NCBI RefSeq assembly: GCF_902499175.1
Contig: NZ_CABVQC010000072.1
Location: forward strand, 1 to 46,523
Direction: 5' to 3'
DNA from: Burkholderia aenigmatica
GTDB lineage: Bacteria > Pseudomonadota > Gammaproteobacteria > Burkholderiales > Burkholderiaceae
DNA: 46,523 bases
This document shows, piece after piece, positions 32,835 to 40,111 of the stretch. Each line of letters starts with the position of its first letter. Positions within the stretch are counted from its first letter, which is position 1. The notes below the pieces were generated by a model, which was given only the letters and a program-made list of their open reading frames with translations, did no database searches and was not told the origin of the DNA. The translations under genes and the position numbers were made by a program.

Positions 32835-33624
32835 GGCGTGCAAAGCCTCCAGAAACGTCGATATGGCTGCCCGTCGTGTACGACGACAGATGCGTTGCGA
32901 GATAAAAGAGTGCCCAGGCGGCCTCGTCAGGCTTGCCGAAGCGGTTCAGCGGAATGTTCTTCGTGCGGGCGATCGCGCCCGTCCAGTCCTCCCAGCTTTC
33001 GCCGGCCTGCGCCTGCACTTCATAGCGGCGGCGCCACTGGCCCGACTCGACGATGCCGATCAGGATCGAGTTCACGCGGATGCGCTGCGGCGCGAGCTCG
33101 GTCGCGAGCGACTTCACGAGGCTCAGCACGCCCGCGCGCGCCGACGACGTCGCGACCATGTGCGGCTCCGGCTGCAGCGCGAGCAGCGAGTTCACGCAGG
33201 TGATCGTCGGCGCCTGCGCGTCGCGCAGCAACGGCAGGAACGCGCGGGTCGGGCGGATGATGCTGAAATACTTCAGTTCGAGCTCTTCGCGCCACGCGTC
33301 GTCGGTCGTGTCGGCGAAGGTCGACACGCGGCCCTGGCCGGCGTTGTTGACCAGCATGTCGGCGCGGCCGAAGCGTGTCGACACCGCTTGAGCGAACGCA
33401 GCCACATCCTGCTCATCGAGCACGTTGCAGCGTGCGGCGAGCAGTTGCGCGCCCGGGTATTTCTCGCCGAGCATCGCTTCGGCGCGCGCCAGGCGCTCGC
33501 TGTCGCGGCCGCAAATCGCGACCGACGCGCCCGCCTGCAGGAACCGTTCGGCGGTCGCGAGGCCGATGCCGGACGAACCGCCCGTCACCACCGCCACCTG
33601 CCCGGTCAGATCGATCTGGATCAT
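32827..33624 (-). CDS. SDR-family protein lacking the catalytic Tyr-Lys pair
   Basis: A 265-residue protein with intact NAD(P)-binding motifs (TGGSSGIG; LVNNAG) and the substrate Ser146 (VNSLLALQPEPH). At the usual Tyr-x3-Lys site it has Thr159-x3-Arg163 (VATSSARAGV). It may thus be a non-redox lyase, an isomerase or a structural partner rather than a standard dehydrogenase. It is coupled to IclR (ATGA) upstream and to the ThDP gene downstream by an 8-base overlap. Confidence 0.9.
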   Translation of the reverse strand: MIQIDLTGQVAVVTGGSSGIGLATAERFLQAGASVAICGRDSERLARAEAMLGEKYPGAQLLAARCNVLDEQDVAAFAQAVSTRFGRADMLVNNAGQGRVSTFADTTDDAWREELELKYFSIIRPTRAFLPLLRDAQAPTITCVNSLLALQPEPHMVATSSARAGVLSLVKSLATELAPQRIRVNSILIGIVESGQWRRRYEVQAQAGESWEDWTGAIARTKNIPLNRFGKPDEAAWALFYLATHLSSYTTGSHIDVSGGFARHV

Positions 33625-34478
33625 CGGAGTCCTAAAGCCTTCAGAAACGTGTGCTCGTCATCCGAGCGGTAATTGAGCCGCCGCGACAATTCCGCCGCCG
33701 CGCGCTGCACCTTGTCGATCAGACCATCCGCGATCAGCGCCGCGTCGATCTCCGGCCGCGGCACCGTCACCGTGATGCATGCGACGATCTTCTGCGTCTC
33801 GTTGCGCACCGGCGCCGTCACCACCGAGATGCCGCGCTCGAACGACGAATTGCTGACGCCGTAGCCGCGCAGCGCATCCTCGCGGATCACTTCGTACAGC
33901 GCGTCGACCGTCTCCGGCGTCGCGTTCGTCATCCGGTTCAGCGCGCCTTCCGGATACAGCGCATGCAGTTCCTTCAACGACAGGTCGCCCATCAGCACGT
34001 GGCCGTGCGTCGTCGCATGCGCGGGCAAGCGCGTGCCGACATTCACGCGGATCGAGCTGAACACCGGCGCCTGGCTCTGCGCCTTCGCGACGAACACCAC
34101 GTCGCGGCCGTCGCGGATCACGATGTGCGTCGTGAAGCCGGTCGCGTCGCGCAGGCTCTCGATCACGGGCAGGCCCAGATCGGTCAGCTCCAGCGAGCTC
34201 AGGTATTCGAAGCCGAGCCGCAGCACGGCGATGCCGAGCTTGTAGTTGCGATCCTTGTCCGCGCGCTCGAGGAAGCCGAGCGATTCGAGCGTCTGCAGCA
34301 GACGGAATACCGTCGTGCGCGGAATGCCGAGCCGCTTCGACAATTCGGGCGCGCCGAGCACGGGCTCGCGCGGCGAGAATTCGGCGAGGATCCGCAGCCC
34401 GCGTTCGAGGCCGGGCACCACGTAGCTGGCTTCGGCTTTCCCGTTTTCGGTATCGGGTTGTTGTAGCGGTTCGTTCAT
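33621..34478 (-). CDS. IclR-family transcriptional regulator, embedded in the operon
   Basis: A 285-residue regulator. The N-terminal winged helix (LERGLRILAEFSPREPVLGA then LSKRLGIPRTTVFRLLQTLE) is followed by the IclR ligand domain (GFTTHIVIRDGRDVVFVAKA; VGTRLPAHATTHGHVLM). It overlaps the hydrolase stop and the SDR start by four bases each, so it is made together with the enzymes. A close relative lies at 40112-41005. The shared GTTCC-N6-GGAAC sites are its probable targets. Effector unknown. Confidence 0.93.
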   Translation of the reverse strand: MNEPLQQPDTENGKAEASYVVPGLERGLRILAEFSPREPVLGAPELSKRLGIPRTTVFRLLQTLESLGFLERADKDRNYKLGIAVLRLGFEYLSSLELTDLGLPVIESLRDATGFTTHIVIRDGRDVVFVAKAQSQAPVFSSIRVNVGTRLPAHATTHGHVLMGDLSLKELHALYPEGALNRMTNATPETVDALYEVIREDALRGYGVSNSSFERGISVVTAPVRNETQKIVACITVTVPRPEIDAALIADGLIDKVQRAAAELSRRLNYRSDDEHTFLKALGLR

Positions 34479-35371
34479 GCCAGTCCCCGCTGTTGGTCGC
34501 ACTGACGGCAGAACGTGTCGATCAGTGCGGAATAAACGGCCGGCGCTTCCACGTAGCCGGCATGGCCTGCTTGCGGAATCACCTGTAGCCCGACGTGCGC
34601 GGCCGCGGCAATCCGCTCGCACGCGGCGGGCGGCGTGATCGCGTCGTTCGCGCCGACGGCCACGGCCGTGCGGCCGCGAAAGCCGGCGAGATCGGTCGCG
34701 AGATCGGCATTCGCGAGCAGATGCGTGGCCTGTGCGTAGCCGGCCGGCACGATGCGCGCCATGTTCCAGCGCACCCACGCACGCGCATCCTCGTTCGCGA
34801 AACCGGACAGCATGTTGCCGCTGCGCTGCTCGGCGAGCCCGGCCGGGCCGAGTTCGGCAAGCATCGCGAGCCGCGCGTCACGGCGCGATTCGCGGGTTTC
34901 GGCCGGTGCGCTGCCGTAGCCGCCCGCGGGCGACACCAGCAGCAGGCCGGCGATCCGCGCGGGCATCACGCGGGCGAGACCGCCCGCGATGATCGCGCCG
35001 AGCGAATGACCGACCAGCACGCAGCGTTCGATGCCGAGTGCCTCGAGCCACGCATTCAGCGATGCCGCGTAATCGGTAGCGGCCGGCGACGCGCCGTGCA
35101 CCGGCGTCGACACGCCATAACCGGGCGCATCCCACGCGAGCACGCGCCGCGATGCGCCGAGCGTGTCGAGCTGGCGGACCCACGATGCGGCGCCCGAGCC
35201 GATGCCGTGCAGCAGCACGACGGGCAGCGCACGGCCCGCATGCTGCGCGCCGGCCTCGCGATAACCGATCGTGCCCGCCGCGCCGGCCGCGCAACGCTGT
35301 TCGGGAAACTGCCCGAGCAGCGCGGCGAACGCCGCGGTGCGGTCGCGTTCACGTTTGTCGATGACACTCAT
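34475..35371 (-). CDS. alpha/beta hydrolase
   Basis: A 298-residue hydrolase with the oxyanion motif LLHGIGSG (near 55), nucleophile Ser123 in VGHSLGAI, an acidic residue in GANDAITPP and a His in QAGHAGYVE. These give the complete Ser-Asp-His triad. It resembles C-C hydrolases that split meta-cleavage products and also esterases. The operon also has an ALDH for the same stage, so it may act on an ester, lactone or branch product. It lies 18 bases after the cupin and overlaps IclR (ATGA). Confidence 0.88.
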   Translation of the reverse strand: MSVIDKRERDRTAAFAALLGQFPEQRCAAGAAGTIGYREAGAQHAGRALPVVLLHGIGSGAASWVRQLDTLGASRRVLAWDAPGYGVSTPVHGASPAATDYAASLNAWLEALGIERCVLVGHSLGAIIAGGLARVMPARIAGLLLVSPAGGYGSAPAETRESRRDARLAMLAELGPAGLAEQRSGNMLSGFANEDARAWVRWNMARIVPAGYAQATHLLANADLATDLAGFRGRTAVAVGANDAITPPAACERIAAAAHVGLQVIPQAGHAGYVEAPAVYSALIDTFCRQCDQQRGLA

Positions 35372-35389
35372 TGCTTCACCCGCTCCGTT

Positions 35390-35917
35390 TCAGCGCTTGA
35401 TCTTCGCGAGCGGCGAATCGGGCGGATACGTCGGCGTGATCGGCTTCGGCGAACCGAGCATCACGCACATCAGCGCGTCTTCCTCGCCAATGTTGATTTC
35501 CGTGCGATACACGCCGGGCGGCACCGAGATCAGGTCGCGCTCGCCGAGGATCGCTTCCCACGTCTCGCCGTCACGCTCGCAGATCACCTTCATCTTGCCG
35601 CGCAGCACGAAGAAGATTTCCTCGACGTCCATGTGGATGTGGCTCGGGCCGATGTTGCCGGCCGGGATGACCATCGTCGAAAACGTGAAGCCGCCGGCCG
35701 GCACCGTGTTGACGTCCTTCGCGACGCCCGTGCCGCCCGTGCCGACGTAGCGCATCTGCGCTCGGCGGTACTTCGGGTCGTAGTCGGCCTGGAACTTCAG
35801 TGCGTCCCAGTCGTAGCGACGGGTCGCGTAGCGCGCCACGCGCCCTTCCATCCAGTCGTTGAAGCTTGCGCCTTCCGGCTGGTCCCACGACTTGCGTTCG
35901 AGATCGGCGTCCGCCAT
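35390..35917 (-). CDS. cupin-domain protein
   Basis: A 175-residue single-cupin protein. Motif 1 is GPSHIHMDVEEIFFVLRGKM with the two His and Glu metal ligands; motif 2 (PPGVYRTEIN) lacks the usual His. Related proteins are metal-dependent dioxygenases, isomerases or binding proteins. The acidic N-terminal part (SWDQPEGASFNDWMEGRVAR) before the cupin is distinctive. ATG 35917 follows AAGGAGAGG; an in-frame ATG at 35932 is not preceded by one. Its role in the pathway is unknown. Confidence 0.87.
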   Translation of the reverse strand: MADADLERKSWDQPEGASFNDWMEGRVARYATRRYDWDALKFQADYDPKYRRAQMRYVGTGGTGVAKDVNTVPAGGFTFSTMVIPAGNIGPSHIHMDVEEIFFVLRGKMKVICERDGETWEAILGERDLISVPPGVYRTEINIGEEDALMCVMLGSPKPITPTYPPDSPLAKIKR

Positions 35918-35954
35918 CGTCCTCTCCTTCATCAGAGTGAAAACTTCAATTCAA

Positions 35955-36725
35955 TCAATTCATCACGAAGCCGCCGTTTACCGGCAGCAATTGACCCGTC
36001 ACGAAGCGCGCGCCGTCCGACAGCAGGAACAGCACGGGGCCCGTCACGTCGTCGGGCACCTGCGCGCGTGTCAGCGCGCGGCCCTGCATGTAGAACGCGT
36101 GGCGCTCGGCCGGCACGTAGGCCGTCGCCTCGACTTCGGTGAGCCCCGGCGCGATCGCGTTGACCGTCACGCCGTGCGCGCCGAACTCGCGTGCCTGCGC
36201 ATGCGTCATCGCGATCACCGCGCCCTTGCTCGCGACGTACGCGAGCAGCTTCGGCGCGCCCCACAGCGCGGTGTCCGACGCGAGGTTCACGATCGCGCCG
36301 CGGCCCGACTGCGCGAGGTGCGGCAGCGCTGCATTGCTGACGAGCCACACGCCGCGCACGTTCACGTTCATCACGGCGTCCCACGTCGACACGTCGAGCT
36401 CGGTCGACAGCTTGCCGCCCGAGTTCGTGATCGCCGCGTTGTTGATCAGCGCGTCGATGCCGCCGAGCGCCGCCGCGCCCTGCGCGACGAACGCATCGAC
36501 GCTCGCCGGATCGGCGAGATCGAGTGCGAAGAAATGGGCGACATGGCCGGCTTCGGAGAGTTGCGCGGCAAGCGCACGGCCTTCGTCGGCCAGCACGTCG
36601 CCGAACGCGACCTGCGCGCCCGCTTCGACGAGCGCCGTCACGAACGCCGCGCCGAGCCCGCGCGCGCCGCCCGTGACGAGCACGCGGCGCCCCGCGAGCG
36701 ACACGACCGGAGCGCGCTCAGCCAT
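35955..36725 (-). CDS. short-chain dehydrogenase/reductase, candidate cis-diol dehydrogenase
   Basis: A 256-residue SDR with an intact cofactor site (VTGGARGLGAAFV; INNAA) and the complete catalytic set Ser150, Tyr163, Lys167 (LLAYVASKGAV). It is encoded directly after the Rieske oxygenase, whose reading frame it overlaps by 8 bases. The simplest job is NAD-dependent oxidation of the cis-dihydrodiol to a catechol. Substrate not testable from sequence; other alcohol oxidations are possible. Confidence 0.9.
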   Translation of the reverse strand: MAERAPVVSLAGRRVLVTGGARGLGAAFVTALVEAGAQVAFGDVLADEGRALAAQLSEAGHVAHFFALDLADPASVDAFVAQGAAALGGIDALINNAAITNSGGKLSTELDVSTWDAVMNVNVRGVWLVSNAALPHLAQSGRGAIVNLASDTALWGAPKLLAYVASKGAVIAMTHAQAREFGAHGVTVNAIAPGLTEVEATAYVPAERHAFYMQGRALTRAQVPDDVTGPVLFLLSDGARFVTGQLLPVNGGFVMN

Positions 36726-37794
36726 TTGCCGGCTCCGATGCGGCCTGCGCCTGCGCCGCGCGATGCGCGTCGAGCGCGGAAAGATGCTCCTGCGCACGCG
36801 TGCGCAGCATCCGGCGTACGCGCGTCATGCCGACGTCGTGCTGGTACAGGTATTCGTGATCGCGCGCATTCGGCGCGAGGCTTTCGAGGACGTAGCGGTC
36901 CTGCTCGAGCACGTCCCAGTGCAGGCCCTCGAGGCGGTTGCGGTACATGAAGCGCCACACGTCGCGCTGCCAGCCGCTGACCTTGCGGGTGCGCCAGAAG
37001 TAGACCTGGCAGTTGTCGCCGTCGACAGGCGTCGCGAAGCCGATGATCCCGAAGTTGCCGCCCGGGCCGAACTTCTGCTTGTACGGGATCGCGAGGCGCA
37101 TCCACAGGCAGCCCGTTTCGCCGAGCTCGACCCAGTCGAAGTTCACGTCGCGCTGGCCGATCTTCTCGAACATCAGCCCCGTTTCCGTCTTGCGCACGCG
37201 CATGTCGGCCTGCTTGTCGCCTTCGGCCATCGAGTGCGAGGTGGCATGGAGGTACGCGCCGTGCATCGGGTCCATCACGTTGTCGATCGCGTACTGATAA
37301 TTGCACTTCCAGTTCGACACGCACAGGAAGTGGCCGTACTCGTCGTCGACCAGTTCCTCGGGCAGGTTCAGCGGCGCCGGCTCGCCGTGCGCTTCATCGC
37401 CGAACCACAGGAAGATCGCGCCGGCCTTCTCTTCGACCGGATACGACTTCACGCACTTCGTGCCTTCGAGCGGACAGTTCGACACGGCCGGCACGCGGTT
37501 CACGGTGCCGCCGCCGTCGACTTCGATGCCGTGATACCAGCAGGCGATGTTGCCGCCGAGGTTCCAGCCGAGCGACAGGCGCGCGCCGCGGTGCGGGCAG
37601 CGATCTTCGAGCGCGTGAACCTTGCCGTCGTGATCGCGCCACAGCACGATCTGCTCGGACAGGCGCGTGAGGCCGACGGGCGCATTCGACACCTGCCAGC
37701 TCGGCGCGACGGGATACCAGTAGTTCTTGATGCCGCGGTCGAGATAGTCACGGACCGGGTCGTGTTGGACTGCGTGTTGTACGGGGGACGTCAT
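36718..37794 (-). CDS. Rieske ring-hydroxylating oxygenase alpha subunit (no beta subunit)
   Basis: A 358-residue oxygenase component. The Rieske [2Fe-2S] site is Cys66-x-His68 and Cys85-x2-His88 (CPHRGARL; CWYHG). The mononuclear iron site is in NVMDPMHGAYLH, with His178 and His183. No gene for a small beta subunit is nearby, so it is likely a homotrimer like carbazole dioxygenase or related monooxygenases. It would use electrons from the ferredoxin at 38160-38477. GGAG precedes the ATG at 37794; a longer frame is unlikely. Confidence 0.93.
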   Translation of the reverse strand: MTSPVQHAVQHDPVRDYLDRGIKNYWYPVAPSWQVSNAPVGLTRLSEQIVLWRDHDGKVHALEDRCPHRGARLSLGWNLGGNIACWYHGIEVDGGGTVNRVPAVSNCPLEGTKCVKSYPVEEKAGAIFLWFGDEAHGEPAPLNLPEELVDDEYGHFLCVSNWKCNYQYAIDNVMDPMHGAYLHATSHSMAEGDKQADMRVRKTETGLMFEKIGQRDVNFDWVELGETGCLWMRLAIPYKQKFGPGGNFGIIGFATPVDGDNCQVYFWRTRKVSGWQRDVWRFMYRNRLEGLHWDVLEQDRYVLESLAPNARDHEYLYQHDVGMTRVRRMLRTRAQEHLSALDAHRAAQAQAASEPANG

Positions 37795-37846
37795 CAGTGT
37801 GCTCCGGATGCGGTTGTCGTCGGGTCGGCGATCGGCGCTCAAGCGC

Positions 37847-38158
37847 TCATTCCGCCAGCGCGGCCATTTCGGCGCGGAAGCGCTCGGCGGTCCACGCCGT
37901 GCCGTCCGGCGCGCGGAAGCCGATGCGGTTCAGGCCCGCGACGACGTCGTCCAGCTCGATCGCGCCGGCTTCGAACACGCGTTCGAGCGCATCGCCGAGG
38001 TCGTTTTCGTACTGGGTCGGTGCGGCCTTGCGGTTCTGCCAGACCTGGTTCTCGACCTGGCCGGGGATCTCGATCTGCCCCTTGCCCGCGACATTGTTCG
38101 GCTGCGGCGCCACCCACGGCTTCAGGAAGGGATTGAAGTTGACGGTCGCTTCTTTCAT
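37847..38158 (-). CDS. small recombinase-like helix-turn-helix protein in the oxygenase operon
   Basis: A 103-residue protein. The C-terminal half (GLNRIGFRAPDGTAWTAERF) looks like the small helix-turn-helix found in resolvase/recombinase C-termini. The N-terminal half is Pro/Gln-rich (FNPFLKPWVAPQPNNVAGKG). It lies between ferredoxin and oxygenase, one base after the ferredoxin stop. No catalytic domain is present. It may be an oxygenase accessory protein or a regulator; I do not know its function. Confidence 0.8.
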   Translation of the reverse strand: MKEATVNFNPFLKPWVAPQPNNVAGKGQIEIPGQVENQVWQNRKAAPTQYENDLGDALERVFEAGAIELDDVVAGLNRIGFRAPDGTAWTAERFRAEMAALAE

Positions 38159-38159
38159 G

Positions 38160-38477
38160 TCATTCCACCTTGATCTGGATTTCCTCGCCGGCGAGACGCA
38201 CCGCGTACTGCTTCAGTGCGCGTCCGCCCGGACCCTTCAGGCATTCGCCCGTCTTGATGTCGAACACGGCCTCGTGCAACGGGCATTCGACCGTGCCTTC
38301 GTCGACGAACCCCTGCGTCAGCAGCGCGTACGCATGCGGGCACACGTTCTCGAGCGCGTACACCTCATCGCCGACGCGATAGATCCCGATCTCGACGCCG
38401 TCGGTCCGCTTGAACTCGATCGGCGTGTCTTCCGACAGCGCGCCGGCGTGTCCGGCGCAAACCCATTGTTCAGACAT
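38160..38477 (-). CDS. Rieske-type ferredoxin
   Basis: A 105-residue soluble protein with Cys46-x-His48 and Cys65-x2-His68 (CPHAYALL; CPLHEAVFD), the Rieske [2Fe-2S] ligands in the layout of oxygenase ferredoxins such as CarAc or BphA3. It is the first gene of the operon, with a 71-base leader from the predicted start. AAGGAAGGG lies upstream of the ATG. It should shuttle electrons from the FAD reductase (26574-27818) to the oxygenase. Confidence 0.93.
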   Translation of the reverse strand: MSEQWVCAGHAGALSEDTPIEFKRTDGVEIGIYRVGDEVYALENVCPHAYALLTQGFVDEGTVECPLHEAVFDIKTGECLKGPGGRALKQYAVRLAGEEIQIKVE

Positions 38478-38519
38478 CTCACACCCTTCCTTCTGATCGA
38501 CTCTCGGTTGGTTCCGATT

Positions 38520-38582
38520 TGTTCCATACCCGGAACAGCAGTTTATGGATGGTGATTATAGGAGCGACTTTCCACGAGTAAA
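38520..38582 (-). promoter_or_regulatory. promoter and inverted-repeat operator of the catabolic operon
   Basis: On the minus strand a perfect TATAAT (38555-38560) with TTTACT 16 bases upstream (38577-38582) gives a start near 38548. The inverted repeat TGTTCC-ATACCC-GGAACA (38520-38537) lies at about +12 to +29. An extra GTTCC half-site is at 38511-38515. The same repeat stands downstream of the porin promoter. The rest of the gap to the porin promoter (about 38583-38756) has no evident feature. Confidence 0.78.
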
Positions 38583-38756
38583 ACAAAAAGGTGCATGCCC
38601 TAGGGAAAACACTGACCGTCGGGTCGGCGATCACGTCCATCCATCTCATTAAATGAAATTTTTTGTTATGTGACGGGGATTTACCGGGTTTACGCGGGCT
38701 TCGCGCACCGCCGCCGGGCATCGGTCGGAAACCCATCCGTCCCGAAAAAATTATTT

Positions 38757-38822
38757 TTGATCCGGTGCGTGACGCCTCTATACTCCATTCCATCAGAGGC
38801 ACGTCGTTCCTTATATGGAACA
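38757..38822 (+). promoter_or_regulatory. promoter and inverted-repeat operator of the porin gene
   Basis: TTGATC (38757-38762), a 16-base spacer and TATACT (38779-38784) give a start near 38791. CGTTCC-TTATAT-GGAACA (38805-38822) lies at about +15 to +32. Its core GTTCC-N6-GGAAC is identical to the operon operator, and its position is almost the same, which suits repression by a common factor. Confidence 0.78.
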
Positions 38823-38922
38823 CAAAAAATGCCCACCCGATGGCGAAAACGCGCGACGGCCGGCCGTTCCTGCGCATGCCGCCACGGCACGTTTTCATCA
38901 GGTTGGAGAATCAGGAGATCAA

Positions 38923-40002
38923 ATGGTCAAGCATGCGGTAGCAGCAGCAGTGATCGGATTGGGCGCCGTGTCGGGCGCGTGGGCGCAGAGCAGCGTGATG
39001 CTGTACGGCAGCACGGATGCGGGTGTCGCGTACGTGAACAACGTCGGCGGCCATGCGAAGTGGGCGATGATCCAGGGCAATACGCAGCCCGATCGATGGG
39101 GCCTGAAAGGCAAGGAAGACCTCGGCGACGGCCTGTCGGCGATCTTCCAGCTCGAAAACGGCTTCTATACGAACAACGGCCAGTTCGCGACCGCGAACAC
39201 GATCTGGAACCGCGCGGCGTTCGTGGGCCTCAGCTCGGAACGCTACGGCACGCTGACGCTCGGCCGCCAGACGCCGCTGTCGTTCGATTATCTCGATCCG
39301 CTCAGCACGGCCTACCTCGCGATGAGCTGGTACGCGTTCCACCCCGGCAACATCGACGGGCTCGCCGCGACCGGCAACGTGCCGTACAACAACTCGGTCA
39401 AGTACCGCTCGCCGACCTTCGCGGGCTTCTCGGCCGCCGCGACGATGGCGCTCGGCAACACGACGAACTTCTCGACCGGCAAGTCGGTCGGCGTCGCGCT
39501 GAACTACGCGAACGGGCCGTTCAAGGCGTCGGCCGTGTACTCGAACGAGCACGACCGCGCGATCCTGATCAGCACGACCGGCATCACGTCGTTCCAGGGG
39601 CAGAACACCGCGACCGGCTATACCGCGAGCAAGGTGGAAAACATCGGCGCGGGGGCGTCCTACCAGTTCGGCGACTTCCTCGTGCATGGCCTGTACACGC
39701 GCACGAAGATGCAGTCGAACGGCTTTTCGGATACGTTCCAGAGCTACGACGCGGGCGTGAACTACCGCAGCAGCGCGTTCAACACGATCGCGGGCGGCGC
39801 GGCGACCACGACGCTGGCCGGCCGCCGCTGGACGCAGGTCGAGCTCGGCGACATCTATTCGCTGTCGAAGCGCACGCAGCTGTACGCGAACGTGTTGTAT
39901 GAGCACGGTTCGGGCGGTGCACAGGCCGCGTTCTTCACGGCAGGCGTGTCGAGCACCGCGAACCAGGTAATCGTGCTCACCGGGATCCACCACTCGTTCT
40001 GA
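38923..40002 (+). CDS. Gram-negative porin, OmpC/Burkholderia type
   Basis: A 359-residue outer-membrane trimeric porin. The signal peptide is MVKHAVAAAVIGLGAVSGAW-A with cleavage at residue 21. The mature part starts QSSVMLYGSTDAGVAYVNNV, contains LGDGLSAIFQLENGF and ends with the strand VIVLTGIHHSF, whose C-terminal Phe is the outer-membrane assembly signal. AGGAG precedes the ATG at 38923. Its promoter operator matches that of the catabolic operon, so it probably admits the operon's substrate. Confidence 0.95.
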   Translation: MVKHAVAAAVIGLGAVSGAWAQSSVMLYGSTDAGVAYVNNVGGHAKWAMIQGNTQPDRWGLKGKEDLGDGLSAIFQLENGFYTNNGQFATANTIWNRAAFVGLSSERYGTLTLGRQTPLSFDYLDPLSTAYLAMSWYAFHPGNIDGLAATGNVPYNNSVKYRSPTFAGFSAAATMALGNTTNFSTGKSVGVALNYANGPFKASAVYSNEHDRAILISTTGITSFQGQNTATGYTASKVENIGAGASYQFGDFLVHGLYTRTKMQSNGFSDTFQSYDAGVNYRSSAFNTIAGGAATTTLAGRRWTQVELGDIYSLSKRTQLYANVLYEHGSGGAQAAFFTAGVSSTANQVIVLTGIHHSF

Positions 40003-40035
40003 ACGAACGGTGGCAGGCGCTTCGCCGTCTGAAAC

Positions 40036-40065
40036 GACAAAAGCGGCCCGCGGGCCGCTTTTGTC
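40036..40065. terminator. bidirectional terminator between porin and IclR genes
   Basis: A perfect 30-bp palindrome (halves 40036-40050 and 40051-40065, first half GACAAAAGCGGCCCG) with GC core and A/T flanks. It would end both the porin transcript and the converging IclR transcript. Confidence 0.9.
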
Positions 40066-40111
40066 TTTCGCGCATTGCACTGGCACGGCCGCCAGCCGCA
40101 CATCGGAACAC

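Noticed and set aside
32835..32843. TTG start for the ThDP enzyme
   Set aside because: It is only three or so bases from GGAGG; the ATG at 32834 is a normal start with acceptable spacing.
37847..38158. HTH-like protein as evidence of a mobile element
   Set aside because: No recombinase catalytic domain, no inverted repeats or target duplications, and the gene is tightly packed in the operon.
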